In this document: positions 1 to 8,157 of the stretch, one piece after another
Position numbering within the stretch: position 1 is the first letter of the stretch
Layout of the letters: every line of letters starts with the position of its first letter
NCBI RefSeq assembly: GCF_014207185.1
Contig: NZ_JACHCP010000011.1
Coordinates: 62,001-126,000, forward strand
Direction of reading: 5' to 3'
DNA: 64,000 bases
From: Rhodanobacter sp. A1T4
Lineage (GTDB): Bacteria > Pseudomonadota > Gammaproteobacteria > Xanthomonadales > Rhodanobacteraceae
Notes under the pieces: model-generated
What the model was told of the DNA's origin: nothing
What the model saw: the letters and a program-made list of their open reading frames with translations, nothing else
Database searches by the model: none
Program-made: the position numbers and the translations under genes

Positions 1-39
1 GAATTTCAATTTCCCTGCTCAATGATCAATGGCACATAT

Positions 40-77
40 ACGCCGTCGTCCGACCGGATCGGGGCGAACGACGGCGT
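40..77. terminator. Inverted repeat downstream of lipoprotein gene
   Basis: Positions 40-49 (ACGCCGTCGT) are the exact reverse complement of 68-77, with an 18-base loop. It lies just past the stop of the lipoprotein gene on the minus strand. There is no T-run, so termination is only a possibility. Confidence 0.35.
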
Positions 78-123
78 CTGGAGTTGCGCTCTCTTAGTGC
101 AGAGTCACTGACTACTGAGTGAC

Positions 124-1161
124 TTAAAGCGATGTCGCGTTTGGATCAAGAACAGTCCTAACTGTCGAAGTCTGCGCACCATTTTGGAAGGTCAAAAGAA
201 CCTTGCCATATACCGGAGATATGTACTCAAACGGACCGTCAAGTAGGCCATTCTTCACGTGACAGGAAAAGACTAAGTGGTCATTTCCGTCATAGCCTCG
301 GACAGCGCCATCAACACGCCCATTAATCCAGTTGCTAACGAGATGAGACACTTTTGCCAAGAATTCATCGCCGGGGCCCGCAAGTGCTGGCTCGAAAGTC
401 AGAGAGGCAATGCCACTAGGTCCTACGGTGTTCCCAATCGATTGCCCCCAGTCATCCCAAGTCCCAACCCTTTGACCCGCTGAATAAGAGCCCTTGGCGA
501 ACATTGCTTGGCTGTTAGGAAGAGTCCACGTAGCCGGACCGTCAAGCTGTCCATCCTTGTACTCGGCTACCCCGGTGTTCTGGGCATATTTACCCGACAC
601 AATTTTGCCGTTACTCCAGATTGAGTCAGAAATCGGTGTTCCATTGACATCCCACGTTCGGACTCGTCCGTTTTGGGCTCCATCTTTCCAAGAAACCTCC
701 TGCAGTAGTTGCTTACCATCGTCGGTATAAATCTTTGCTGTCCCGTTAAGCCGTCCGGCCGACCAATGGAATTCGCGTATCAGCACGCCACTATTAGGGT
801 TGTAAAGCTTCGAGTCTCCCTCGTAGGCTTCATGTTGATAGGTAAGCTCGAAAGCTTTTTGCCCGCTTGATGTGGAGCATGTTGCCAGCCCATCCATGAC
901 GCCATTTTTGTACTGTGTCTTGCAAGTTGCGAGGTTGTTACTGAGCGTCTGGCCTACTGCATTTGTCCAATATTGCTGTAGCGCATCTGGAATCTGATTT
1001 GCCCATTCAACAGTTCCCGTAAAAGGGGTGGTGCTCCCGTGCTTGTACGCCAGCCCACTGTTTTCATCGAGCTGGCGAGAGTCCAGTGTCTCTTGACCAC
1101 ATGCTGTGAGAAACGCGCAGGCGAGCGCGATTGAGGCAAATGCTGTAACTGTTTTACGCAT
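124..1161 (-). CDS. MORN/YwqK-type repeat lipoprotein
   Basis: 345-residue predicted lipoprotein. The N-terminus is a lipoprotein signal peptide with lipobox LTAC, lipidated Cys about residue 21. The rest carries repeated units with the pattern dG-x-NG-x-xdG (for example NGLLDGPFEYISP near the C-terminus and NGRVDGAVRGY), typical of MORN or YwqK-like repeats. Such proteins are envelope-anchored; YwqK relatives are sometimes called antitoxins, but no toxin partner is seen beside it. It stands alone, with the gene-poor left edge downstream. Function unknown beyond a lipid-anchored repeat protein. Confidence 0.8.
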   Translation of the reverse strand: MRKTVTAFASIALACAFLTACGQETLDSRQLDENSGLAYKHGSTTPFTGTVEWANQIPDALQQYWTNAVGQTLSNNLATCKTQYKNGVMDGLATCSTSSGQKAFELTYQHEAYEGDSKLYNPNSGVLIREFHWSAGRLNGTAKIYTDDGKQLLQEVSWKDGAQNGRVRTWDVNGTPISDSIWSNGKIVSGKYAQNTGVAEYKDGQLDGPATWTLPNSQAMFAKGSYSAGQRVGTWDDWGQSIGNTVGPSGIASLTFEPALAGPGDEFLAKVSHLVSNWINGRVDGAVRGYDGNDHLVFSCHVKNGLLDGPFEYISPVYGKVLLTFQNGAQTSTVRTVLDPNATSL

Positions 1162-1344
1162 GAGAAATTCCCCTGTAGTCCTAAATATTGTTCACCAACA
1201 CCCTACGGCGTCACGCTTGCTTGTCGGCTGCCCGCACTAAGCAAGCCCGCTAACGGCGGGGTTTGGCACGAGACTGCGCTGGTTGTAATGCCATCGATGG
1301 CGTATGGCATCCCTGCGAAAGTGAGGCCGTATGTTGGGACAAGA

Positions 1345-1398
1345 ATACCTATTAAACAGGTATAAATCCTGAATTATATATAACGATTAGGCAGGTAT
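1345..1398 (+). promoter_or_regulatory. Candidate operator/promoter of the XRE regulator
   Basis: ATACCT (1345-1350) and AGGTAT (1358-1363) form an inverted repeat with a 7-base spacer; a third AGGTAT half-site is at 1393-1398, just before the regulator start. A TATATA at 1375-1380 could be a -10 element, with a weak TTAAAC -35 candidate 17 bases upstream. Repeated half-sites around a promoter suit an autoregulating XRE protein. Inferred from sequence only. Confidence 0.4.
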
Positions 1399-1405
1399 AG
1401 CTTGA

Positions 1406-1708
1406 TTGACCGACCCCCCAGGCCCGGTCATGAAGCGAACATCCCTCTACAGCGAAAGGCACGCCGTGCTTGTTGACTATCTGCGCGAGCTGAGGGTGCT
1501 TCGCCACCTCACGCAGGCTGAAGTGGCCGAAGCTATTGGCAGGCCGCAGACCTACGTGTCCGATATTGAGAAAGGCAAGCGAGGTCTGGATTTGCTTCAG
1601 GTGCTGGATCTCTGCGAAGCCTACGACGTGTCGCTTCCTGCGTTTTCGGTCGAGTTAGATAAACGGCTGAAGAAGCTTGTAAAGCCTTCGCGCCGCGCAA
1701 ACCGATAA
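1406..1708 (+). CDS. XRE-family HTH transcriptional regulator
   Basis: 100-residue single-domain helix-turn-helix protein, close to the size of phage- and island-type regulators. The HTH occupies about residues 24-80: LRHLTQAEVAEAIGRPQTYV is the recognition part, followed by SDIEKGKRGLDLLQVL. A short basic tail ends the protein. The start could be TTG 1406 or ATG 1430; the latter gives 92 residues and begins MKRTSLYSERH. Repeated AGGTAT half-sites upstream suggest autoregulation. No obvious target operon adjoins it; radC lies convergently downstream. Confidence 0.85.
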   Translation: MTDPPGPVMKRTSLYSERHAVLVDYLRELRVLRHLTQAEVAEAIGRPQTYVSDIEKGKRGLDLLQVLDLCEAYDVSLPAFSVELDKRLKKLVKPSRRANR

Positions 1709-1831
1709 CGCATTGCTCGGGTATGTCAGATCCGAGGGACTTCCGTACAGGGTTGTCTGGCAGGTTTGTGGCGCTTATTAAGAGGAACGATGGCCAAGCC
1801 CATGGCTGCGCTATTTGCGGACTCATCCAAC

Positions 1832-2317
1832 TCAAATAAGGCCTCGACCAGCCATACTCACGCACTCAGCGCCCACGATGATGTGGTCCAGAATTCGCAC
1901 GCCGACGAGACTCAACGCCTCACGAAGTTCTTTTGTGATGGCCCTGTCTGCAGCACTGGGTTCCGCAACCCCGCTGGGATGGTTGTGCGCCAAGATGGCG
2001 GCACAGGCATTGATGCTCAACGCCGCCCGCACGACCTCCCTTGGATAGACACTGGCGCCGTCGATAGTGCCGGTGAAGAGTTTCTGACAACCAAGAATGC
2101 GGTGGCGGTTGTCTAACCACAGCACGTGAAACTCTTCGTGCAACAGCGCACCTAAACGCATCCGCAGGAAGTCGGCGGCATCGGTCGGACGGCTGATGCT
2201 GCCCTGTCGTTCAAGCTTCCCTCTTAGGATGCCTTCGGCAGCGGCGAGTACGTCTCGCTCCGTCGTCTCGCCGGCGAGTTTGTAGCGGGTATAGGCCATA
2301 GATTGCATGAGCTGCAT
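1832..2317 (-). CDS. radC: RadC/JAB-domain protein
   Basis: 161-residue RadC-family protein with a JAB/MPN metalloprotease-like fold. The metal motif is complete: Glu at about 61-62, HNHPSG at 111-116 and the following Ser121-x-x-Asp124. The start at 2317 is chosen because AAGGAG lies 5 bases before this ATG; an in-frame ATG at 2341 has no ribosome site and would sit against a hairpin. It is shorter than chromosomal RadC (about 220 residues) and lacks the N-terminal helix-hairpin-helix part, as is common for RadC proteins on integrative elements. Role in repair is by name only. Its 5' end is duplicated at 6785-6869. Confidence 0.9.
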   Translation of the reverse strand: MQLMQSMAYTRYKLAGETTERDVLAAAEGILRGKLERQGSISRPTDAADFLRMRLGALLHEEFHVLWLDNRHRILGCQKLFTGTIDGASVYPREVVRAALSINACAAILAHNHPSGVAEPSAADRAITKELREALSLVGVRILDHIIVGAECVSMAGRGLI

Positions 2318-2555
2318 AAAAACTCCTTGATTGGACGGCATAAACGCACAAGGCCCGGCGAAAGCCGGGCCTTGTGCGCGTGTGCGGGTGGCTAGAAAAA
2401 AGGCTAAGGAAAAAGCGAATGACTAAGTGGGCTTATCGCTGAAGGTGTGACCGCACGCACGGCAGTGATGGTTGTGCAGAATGTTCCCATCGATGGCACT
2501 GCCCAGACGCGAACCTGCGGCACAGCCTGTCGCACCGCCGACGATGCCATCGATG
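2233..2555. repeat. Left copy of a ~320-bp diverged direct repeat
   Basis: This segment, from inside radC through the intergenic hairpin into the zinc-ribbon gene, is repeated in the same orientation at about 6785-7108 with scattered substitutions. Outside these limits the two loci are unrelated. The copies enclose the araC to alpha/beta hydrolase cassette. Confidence 0.8.
2345..2378 (-). terminator. Perfect 15-bp hairpin with GAAA/TTTC loop upstream of radC
   Basis: CGCACAAGGCCCGGC (2345-2359) pairs fully with 2364-2378 across a four-base loop. It sits between the truncated zinc-ribbon ORF and the radC start. There is no T-run, so it may be an attenuator or processing hairpin rather than a simple terminator. 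The second copy at 6898-6929 keeps the pairing through a paired base change. Confidence 0.6.
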
Positions 2556-2563
2556 ACTATCAC
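2423..2563 (-). pseudogene. 3' remnant of the split zinc-ribbon/glycine-zipper gene
   Basis: Encodes the last ~45 residues of the protein at 6975-7349: IDGIVGGATGCAAGSRLG, then NILHNHHCRACGHTFSDKP. The 5' part including the first CxxC is missing. A GTG at 2563 is preceded by AAGGAG at a usable distance, so a 46-residue peptide might still be made. It is the reciprocal partner of the radC fragment at 6785-6869. Confidence 0.75.
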
Positions 2564-3221
2564 TGAAACTCCTTTGAATAAGGCATCCGTCGGTTAGCGG
2601 CACGGATGGAGCGGCCTAAATAGCTAATCAGCGGGGGTGATGTGGATCTGGCGCTTTTTCGATTCGGAACGAACCGCTATAGCGAAATGTTTCCGTAATG
2701 AAGATTCGTTACTGCTTCGGAACATACGGGGTGCAAAGTGTTGCCTTGCAATCAGTTGAACTAAGTCGACAAGACTTTTGGAAATGACTCAAATATGTTC
2801 GGAGACCGCGGGGCATGCCTACCTCCTTGCGACCTTCAAGCCAGTTATGGCAGGAAGGGGTATGCACGGGATATGACATCGCTATGTAGCATCTATGGGA
2901 GCCACCTGCGTCCACAGTTCCGGTTACACAAAATTCTGTGTATGCCCCAACGTCATCGGACGCAATCCGTCGATGCCGTGGGGCACCGTGTGGAGAGATA
3001 AGCATGAAAGTACGCGTGGCGGGATGCGATCTGATCGCAGCGCGTGATCCTTTGAACTGCATCGGTCATACCGGTGATGTGTCAGCCACGACTCGAATCG
3101 GTATTTAACCCAGCTGGCATCCACCCTCGGCGTCTGACTTGGACCGCGGCACAGCGTGCCCGGCAAGGATTCAACCTAGTCTCCGGTTGACCTTGGCGCC
3201 TTCCCATCCAAGCTTGCGAAG
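2564..3221. other. Gene-poor stretch at the cassette boundary
   Basis: No supported gene. It holds a short inverted repeat CATCCGT (2584-2590) / ACGGATG (2602-2608) and several open frames without family resemblance. A 34-codon frame at 3004-3108 has only a weak ribosome site. It marks the junction between the repeat copy and the metabolic cassette. Confidence 0.5.
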
Positions 3222-4145
3222 TTAGTGCTCCAGCGTACCCGAAGGCTGGTTCAGCCCATGCTGTCGCCAACGCCCCGGAGGCTGTCCATGGTGCCGGCGG
3301 AATGCCGTAGCGAATGCATAGAGGGATGAGTATCCCGCCCGTTCGGCGACGTCGGCCAGTGGTACCTCCTGCGCCCGCAACAGATCGCGTGCGACCGTCA
3401 TTCGCCATTCCGTGAGGTACTTCATGGGTGTTTGACCGAGAAGCACCTGGAATACGCGTGCAAACGTAGCGCGGGACATGTTGCTGAGCCTTGCAAGCTC
3501 ATCAACCGTCCATGGTTTGCTTGCGTCTTCATGCATCGCCTGCAAGGCACGCGATAGACGCGGATCCGAGGCCGCCCGGAACCATGCGGGGGCATTCGCA
3601 CTACTGGCGAGGCCGGCGCGGAGGCCTAGAACCACGAGGACATCTAGCAATCGATCGAGTACTGTCTGGCGACCCGGCTCGCAATTCGCAAGTTCTCTGG
3701 AAAGCAGGGCGACCACTCCGTGGATCGGATTGTCGATGCTTGAGGGCAGCGAGAGCACGGGCGGCAGCGCGCTGACCAGGCCCGCCCCAATATCTCCGGC
3801 GAAGCGATAGGCTCCGCAGAGGAATACGGCTGCGCGCGGATCAAGTTTTGCCTCGTCTGAGGCATGCAGAGAGCGGAAGTCTTCCGGCAAGACGCAGCGT
3901 GCGCCCAGCTCGTGGGCGACGAAGTGGTCGGGGCCGCCTCGTACGAGCGCGAGGTCACCGGGCTTGAGTTCTAGTCGATGACCATCGCCCTCTGTCCACA
4001 ACCAGGCATGCCCTTGCACCATCGCGTGGACGGCCAGCTGGATCGTTCCCGGCAATCGCAGGCCCCACGGCGCGACGGCAATAGACCGCGCGAACACGCC
4101 TCCAGAAGCACGGGCCCTGACCAGATGCTCTTGCAGTACGTCCAT
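3222..4145 (-). CDS. AraC-family regulator with cupin-type sensor domain
   Basis: 307 residues. Residues ~1-190 form a cupin/AraC_binding-like ligand domain (GDLALVRGGPDHFVAHE is a typical cupin strand turn). Residues ~205-300 are the two-HTH AraC DNA-binding domain: WTVDELARLSNMSRATFARV, then LGQTPMKYLTEWRM and the family signature VADVAERAGYSSLYAFATAF-like stretch. This cupin plus AraC architecture often sits beside the oxidoreductase it controls. It is divergent from the NmrA-type gene at 4248 with about 100 bases between them, so that gene is the likely target. Start at 4145 fits the domain boundaries. Confidence 0.9.
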   Translation of the reverse strand: MDVLQEHLVRARASGGVFARSIAVAPWGLRLPGTIQLAVHAMVQGHAWLWTEGDGHRLELKPGDLALVRGGPDHFVAHELGARCVLPEDFRSLHASDEAKLDPRAAVFLCGAYRFAGDIGAGLVSALPPVLSLPSSIDNPIHGVVALLSRELANCEPGRQTVLDRLLDVLVVLGLRAGLASSANAPAWFRAASDPRLSRALQAMHEDASKPWTVDELARLSNMSRATFARVFQVLLGQTPMKYLTEWRMTVARDLLRAQEVPLADVAERAGYSSLYAFATAFRRHHGQPPGRWRQHGLNQPSGTLEH

Positions 4146-4247
4146 GTCTTGAGCGTACTACACAAAAATTTGAGTCAATTAATCATTTTCGCGCTCACTG
4201 GATGATCCTAAAGTGGCTCACCAGCGAAACAGCCAAGGAATAGCGTG

Positions 4248-5087
4248 ATGAACGAAGCCCCCCAAAACCGCATCCTCGTCCTCGGTGCCACCGGCAAAAC
4301 GGGATCCCGGGTCGCCAAGAAGTTGGCTAACCAAGGCATCGCCGTCCGCGGGGCCGCTCGCACCGGTGCGGATATCCACTTTGACTGGAATGAACCAGCG
4401 ACGTTTGAGTCCGCGTTACGTGGTGTCTCAGGCGTGTACCTCGTCTCCCCAGTGATGCGCGTAGACTTCGCGGGCGTGGTTTCGCGCTTTCTCGACGAGG
4501 CTGAGCGGGCCGGTGTACGAAACATCACCTATCTCAGTGCTTACGGTGTAGAACACGCGCCGGCCGAGATGGCGCTGCGCGCCGTGGAACTGGATCTTGC
4601 CGCGCGTACGTCACTCTCCCACTCGATCCTGCGCCCTGCATGGTTCATGCAGAACTTCAGCGAGACGTTCGTCAAACCCGTAAACGACGAGATCGTCGTG
4701 CCTTGCGGAACCGGAGCCGAAGCATTCGTGAACGCCGAGGACATCGCATCGGTCGCCGTGGCGACACTGAGTGATCCTGTGCGACACGCAGGCCGTGCGT
4801 ATGCCCCGACAGGACCGGAAGCACTGAGCTTTGACGATGCGGCAAGGCTCATCTCCGTCGCCGTTGGCCGGAAGATCCGATACCGGGACGTGGATCGTAA
4901 TGCGTGGATCGACGCAATGGTCCGGGCCGGCGTGCCAGCCGAGTACGGCGAGGTACTTCGCTCCCTGACCGAGACGATCGCCAGCGGCCACGGCTCTCGA
5001 CCGAACGACGATGTGCTTCTAGCCACTGGCGAAGCGCCGATCCGCTTCGAGCAGTTCGTCGCCAAGGCCGCTCCTGCATGCAGATAG
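4248..5087 (+). CDS. NmrA/SDR-type NAD(P)-binding protein
   Basis: 279-residue atypical short-chain dehydrogenase. The N-terminal Rossmann motif is VLGATGKTGSRVAKKL, the GxxGxxG form of NmrA/TMR proteins such as NAD(P)H:quinone oxidoreductases. The usual Tyr-x-x-x-Lys catalytic pair is not evident, also normal for NmrA-like proteins. ATG 4248 follows AAGGAAT; a GTG three bases upstream is possible. It is divergent from the AraC regulator and is followed 70 bases later by the SnoaL-like gene, suggesting a small regulated operon. Substrate unknown; reductase or redox-sensing roles are both possible. Confidence 0.85.
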   Translation: MNEAPQNRILVLGATGKTGSRVAKKLANQGIAVRGAARTGADIHFDWNEPATFESALRGVSGVYLVSPVMRVDFAGVVSRFLDEAERAGVRNITYLSAYGVEHAPAEMALRAVELDLAARTSLSHSILRPAWFMQNFSETFVKPVNDEIVVPCGTGAEAFVNAEDIASVAVATLSDPVRHAGRAYAPTGPEALSFDDAARLISVAVGRKIRYRDVDRNAWIDAMVRAGVPAEYGEVLRSLTETIASGHGSRPNDDVLLATGEAPIRFEQFVAKAAPACR

Positions 5088-5157
5088 GTGACCCGCCGCC
5101 AGCGGCAAATGTTCATTCCGCCGTCGTCCCAAACATCCCCACGCCATGAGGTCCGAC

Positions 5158-5592
5158 ATGTCGAACGAGAAATATGCCATCTACGAGCCTGTGAGGCCCT
5201 ACTTCGACCTGGTGCGCGGTGCACTGGGGGACCTCGTCGATGGGGAGCACTTCTTCGATGTCGTCGCCGGCGACATCGCCTACGAGGTTCTCTACGACTT
5301 TCCCGGGTGGCCTCGGATCATCCGGGGTCGAACGGACCTGATGGAAAGCTTCCGCGGGTATGGCGATCACATCGAGCTCCAGGCGGCGGATCATTTGCTT
5401 AAGCACGCGGCAGACGATGGACAGGTCGTGGTGATCGAGTATGAAGTCCACGGGACGATCCTTGCGACCGGTGTCAAATACAACAACCGGTTCTGCTCGA
5501 TCATCAGGGTCGAAAATCGAAAAGTTGCGCACTGGAGGGATTACATGGACTCCCTCGCGGCCTGGAACGCGTTGAGCGCCGACACCCGTTGA
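5158..5592 (+). CDS. SnoaL-like/NTF2-fold protein
   Basis: 144 residues with the layout of NTF2-like small enzymes or binding proteins: N-terminal helix, acidic FFDVVAGDIAYEVLYDFPGW, the strand pair ending with IRVENRKVAHWRDYMDS. The family includes polyketide cyclases, epoxide hydrolases and ketosteroid isomerase. ATG 5158 has GAGG six bases upstream and is preferred over ATG 5146. It follows the NmrA-type gene and precedes an alpha/beta hydrolase in the same direction. A catalytic role is likely but the reaction cannot be read. Confidence 0.8.
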   Translation: MSNEKYAIYEPVRPYFDLVRGALGDLVDGEHFFDVVAGDIAYEVLYDFPGWPRIIRGRTDLMESFRGYGDHIELQAADHLLKHAADDGQVVVIEYEVHGTILATGVKYNNRFCSIIRVENRKVAHWRDYMDSLAAWNALSADTR

Positions 5593-5701
5593 CAGGGCGT
5601 GCGATCCACGGGGATTGCGCGCCATTCAAACGTCAACTTCGGTAAAAGAATGAAGATGGCGAAGGGTGATGGAGCACGCATGCATAACTGGAGGTGTTGT
5701 C

Positions 5702-6712
5702 ATGAGTAGCAAAGATGAAGTCGACGTCGTCAGCCAGTCGCGTCGCAAGGTAGTCATCGGAGTCGGCGCCATAGTTGCTGCCTCAGTGACGATGCCTCTG
5801 CTCGCTTCAAAAGCAACGGCGAGTGCCGCCGCATCCGGGAAGTCAGCCCACCCAACCATTGGAGATCAACAGATGAGCAGCAAGATTGTCACGAAAGATG
5901 GCGTCGAGATCTTCTACAAGGACTTGGGCCCGAAGGACGCTCAGCCCATCGTGTTTCATCACGGTTGGCCCCTGTCGTCGGACGACTGGGATGCGCAGCT
6001 GCTGTTCTTCCTAGCCAACGGTTACCGTGTCGTCGCGCATGACCGACGGGGCCACGGCCGCTCCTCGCAGGTGGGCACCGGTCACGACATGGATCATTAT
6101 GCGGCCGACGCCGCGGCGGTGTTCGAACATCTCAACTTGAAGAACGCTGTCCACATCGGCCATTCGACGGGCGGTGGCGAGGTGGCGCGCTACGTCGCGA
6201 AGTACGGTGAGTCTCAGGGACGCGTCGCCAAGGCGGTGCTTATCGCTGCCGTTCCTCCACTCATGCTCAAGACAGGTAGCAACCCGGACGGCACTCCGAT
6301 CGAAGTGTTCGACGGCTTTCGCAAGGCATTGGCCGCCAATCGCGCACAGTTCTTCCTCGATGTTCCTGAGGGGCCGTTCTATGGCTTCAACCGGCCCGGT
6401 GCGAAGGTCTCGCAGGGGATCATCCAGAACTGGTGGCGCCAGGGAATGATGGGTAGTGCGCTCGCCCATTACGAAGGCATCAAGGCCTTTTCCGAGACGG
6501 ACCAGACGGATGACCTGAAAGCGATCACGGTGCCAACCCTCGTGATGCAGGGTGACGATGACCAGGTCGTACCTTACAAGGATGCCTCGCTGCTGCAGGC
6601 CAAGTTGCTCAGGAATGCCACGCTCAAGATTTACCCGGGCTACCCACACGGGTTGATGACCACGCATGCGGATGTCATCAATGCCGACATTCTGAAGTTC
6701 ATCAAGAGTTAG
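5702..6712 (+). CDS. Tat-exported alpha/beta hydrolase (non-heme chloroperoxidase type)
   Basis: 336 residues. The N-terminus has SRRKVVIGVGAIVAASVT, a twin-arginine-type signal with a hydrophobic run, then a cleavage region rich in Ala. The mature part is an alpha/beta hydrolase: oxyanion HHGWPLSSDDWD, nucleophile elbow GHSTGGGE, acid in MQGDDDQVVP and His in GYPHGLMTTH. The elbow and the YVAKYG stretch match cofactor-free chloroperoxidase/esterases. The GGAGGTG upstream of ATG 5702 decides the start. An internal MSSKIVTKDGVEIFY looks like the start of the usual cytoplasmic form, so export was added to a standard enzyme. Likely last gene of the cassette. Confidence 0.9.
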   Translation: MSSKDEVDVVSQSRRKVVIGVGAIVAASVTMPLLASKATASAAASGKSAHPTIGDQQMSSKIVTKDGVEIFYKDLGPKDAQPIVFHHGWPLSSDDWDAQLLFFLANGYRVVAHDRRGHGRSSQVGTGHDMDHYAADAAAVFEHLNLKNAVHIGHSTGGGEVARYVAKYGESQGRVAKAVLIAAVPPLMLKTGSNPDGTPIEVFDGFRKALAANRAQFFLDVPEGPFYGFNRPGAKVSQGIIQNWWRQGMMGSALAHYEGIKAFSETDQTDDLKAITVPTLVMQGDDDQVVPYKDASLLQAKLLRNATLKIYPGYPHGLMTTHADVINADILKFIKS

Positions 6713-6784
6713 CGGCGAGAGCGACCTCCCCGGCATGGGGAGGTCGCAGCCACGTGTGCGGCGCCTCATCCTCATGCCGACTAC

Positions 6785-6869
6785 CTTCAGCAGCGGCGAG
6801 CACATCTTGCTCGGTAGTTTTGCCGGTGAGTTTGTAGCGGGTATAGGCCATAGATCGCATGAGATGCAT
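6785..6869 (-). pseudogene. radC: radC 5' fragment
   Basis: Encodes MHLMRSMAYTRYKLTGKTTE and a few further residues resembling the first ~28 residues of the RadC at 1832-2317, then breaks into unrelated sequence. The same AAGGAG ribosome site precedes the ATG. The JAB catalytic part is absent. Confidence 0.85.
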
Positions 6870-6897
6870 AAAGACTCCTTGATTGGACGGCATAAAC

Positions 6898-6929
6898 GCA
6901 TAAGGCCCGGCGAAAGCCGGGCCTTATGC
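6898..6929 (-). terminator. Second copy of the GAAA-loop hairpin, with a compensatory pair
   Basis: 14-bp perfect stem GCATAAGGCCCGGC (6898-6911) with its complement (6916-6929). Compared with 2345-2378, one C-G pair is replaced by T-A, so the pairing is kept while the sequence changes. No T-run follows. Confidence 0.6.
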
Positions 6930-6974
6930 TTGCGTACAGAGGTTGAAAAGAAAGATTGAGAGAGCAGCGATGGC

Positions 6975-7349
6975 CTACGAGGGCTTGTCGCTGAAGGTAT
7001 AACCGCACGAACGGCAGTGATGGTTGTGCAGGATGTTCTGGTCAATGGCAGCGCCCAGACGCGAACCTGCGGCACAGCCTGTCGCACCACCGATGATGCC
7101 GTCGATGACCACGCCCGCGGCTGCACCGAACATGGCCCCGACCGGACCTGCCAATAAGCCGATTTCAGCGCCCGTCAGTGCCAACGCCACACCACTGGTG
7201 GTGCCAGCGATGGCTCCAATGGCACCCCCGAACCGTCGGGCCAGATTGCGTGTCTCGATGCTGGCTGATCGACACTTAGGGCAATGTGGCGTCACATCCA
7301 TGACGTCGTTGTCGTCGTGCCACTCACTCCCGAATTGCAGTTCATTCAT
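6975..7349 (-). CDS. Glycine-zipper membrane protein bracketed by a split zinc ribbon
   Basis: 124 residues. CPKC lies near residue 25 and CRSC near residue 115; the middle is a long Gly/Ala-rich hydrophobic section (GGAIGAIAGTTSGVALALTG and GAMFGAAAGVVIDGIIGGATG) typical of glycine-zipper membrane segments. The two CxxC pairs could meet to bind one zinc if the hydrophobic part forms a hairpin in the membrane. No family name is certain. It overlaps the start of its own upstream neighbour by 8 bases, indicating co-transcription. A truncated copy lies at 2423-2563. Confidence 0.75.
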   Translation of the reverse strand: MNELQFGSEWHDDNDVMDVTPHCPKCRSASIETRNLARRFGGAIGAIAGTTSGVALALTGAEIGLLAGPVGAMFGAAAGVVIDGIIGGATGCAAGSRLGAAIDQNILHNHHCRSCGYTFSDKPS

Positions 7350-7491
7350 GGGCGTTCGCCTTCATTCGGTACCCGATATAGCAACGGACACCGGACGCCC
7401 AGAGGGTCCCGATCAGAAAGAGAATGCCGAACACGATCAGACATTCGAACAGCGAGGGGCAGGGGCAACCAATCCACGATCTATCAAGCAT
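7342..7491 (-). CDS. Small single-pass membrane protein
   Basis: 49 residues: an N-terminal Cys-rich patch (WIGCPCPSLFEC), one hydrophobic segment (LIVFGILFLIGTLWASGV) and a short basic tail. The ATG at 7491 has AAGGAG eight bases upstream. Its end overlaps the start of the glycine-zipper gene, so the two are probably made together. No family recognised. Confidence 0.6.
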   Translation of the reverse strand: MLDRSWIGCPCPSLFECLIVFGILFLIGTLWASGVRCYIGYRMKANAHE

Positions 7492-8157
7492 CACCAGTAC
7501 TCCTTGGACAGGGGCATCCGTTGCGCAGGCGAACGGAAGGAACAAGGAAATCCTTGTCCGTTGTGGTGATATGGATGTGGAGATACTTTGGATCCACCGA
7601 AGTGATCTCCTGTACCTACTCGAGCTGCTCGGAGGGTTGGATGCGCGGTCGCGATATTTTCATTTAGACGATGCGGTCACAAGTATGTGCACCGCCGCAT
7701 GCGGACCAGGTGCTAACCGAACTTGACCAGCTTGCGGTGATCTACTTGTCATTGAAGCCAACAGCAAATTGGGCGAACACCTACGAAAGCTCGCGGTGCT
7801 TGCTGGTGTTGTCCTTGAGATCAAGCGGGCAATTTGAAGATGCCCGCGAGGACGCTGCAACGTCTGGTGGAACCGACGAGCGGGGCACTTCCATCGCCTA
7901 ATTTTGGCGAGGTCTTAGTGGCAACAAAAAGTCCGCACTGCGCGGGCTTCGTGTCGGGTGGGAAGTAGTTCGCCCTAGACGTAGCAGGCTTCAGCTCCCT
8001 AAGGGAGGATGGGAGCTCCGGGGAGGACACCGACGCGTCTAGGGCGATGGGTACAGGATTATGGATGTGCCGCATGCCCGCAAAGGACGATTGTTTATAA
8101 CAATATGCTGCAGCGGCATGTCGGGCAGCGGCCTAAGACAAGGATCTGTGATGCCTT
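7492..8157. other. Decayed stretch with a possible dnaE2-tail remnant
   Basis: No intact gene supported. At 7604-7663 the plus strand reads DLLYLLELLGGLDARSRYFH, resembling the C-terminal end of DnaE2 ([13 protein letters not shown]). The rest shows open frames without recognisable protein signature. Confidence 0.4.

Larger units (their letters stand above)
6785..7108. repeat. Right copy of the ~320-bp diverged direct repeat
   Basis: Matches 2233-2555 in the same orientation, with visible substitutions throughout. It carries the first part of radC, the hairpin and the 3' part of the zinc-ribbon gene. Confidence 0.8.

Noticed and set aside
1766..2116. 116-codon plus-strand frame over radC
   Set aside because: Antisense of the JAB catalytic region.
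3004..3108. 34-codon frame MKVRVAGCDLIAARD...
   Set aside because: Weak ribosome site and no recognised protein.
6011..7126. 371-codon minus-strand open frame
   Set aside because: Runs through the alpha/beta hydrolase and the repeat; only reflects frame bias.
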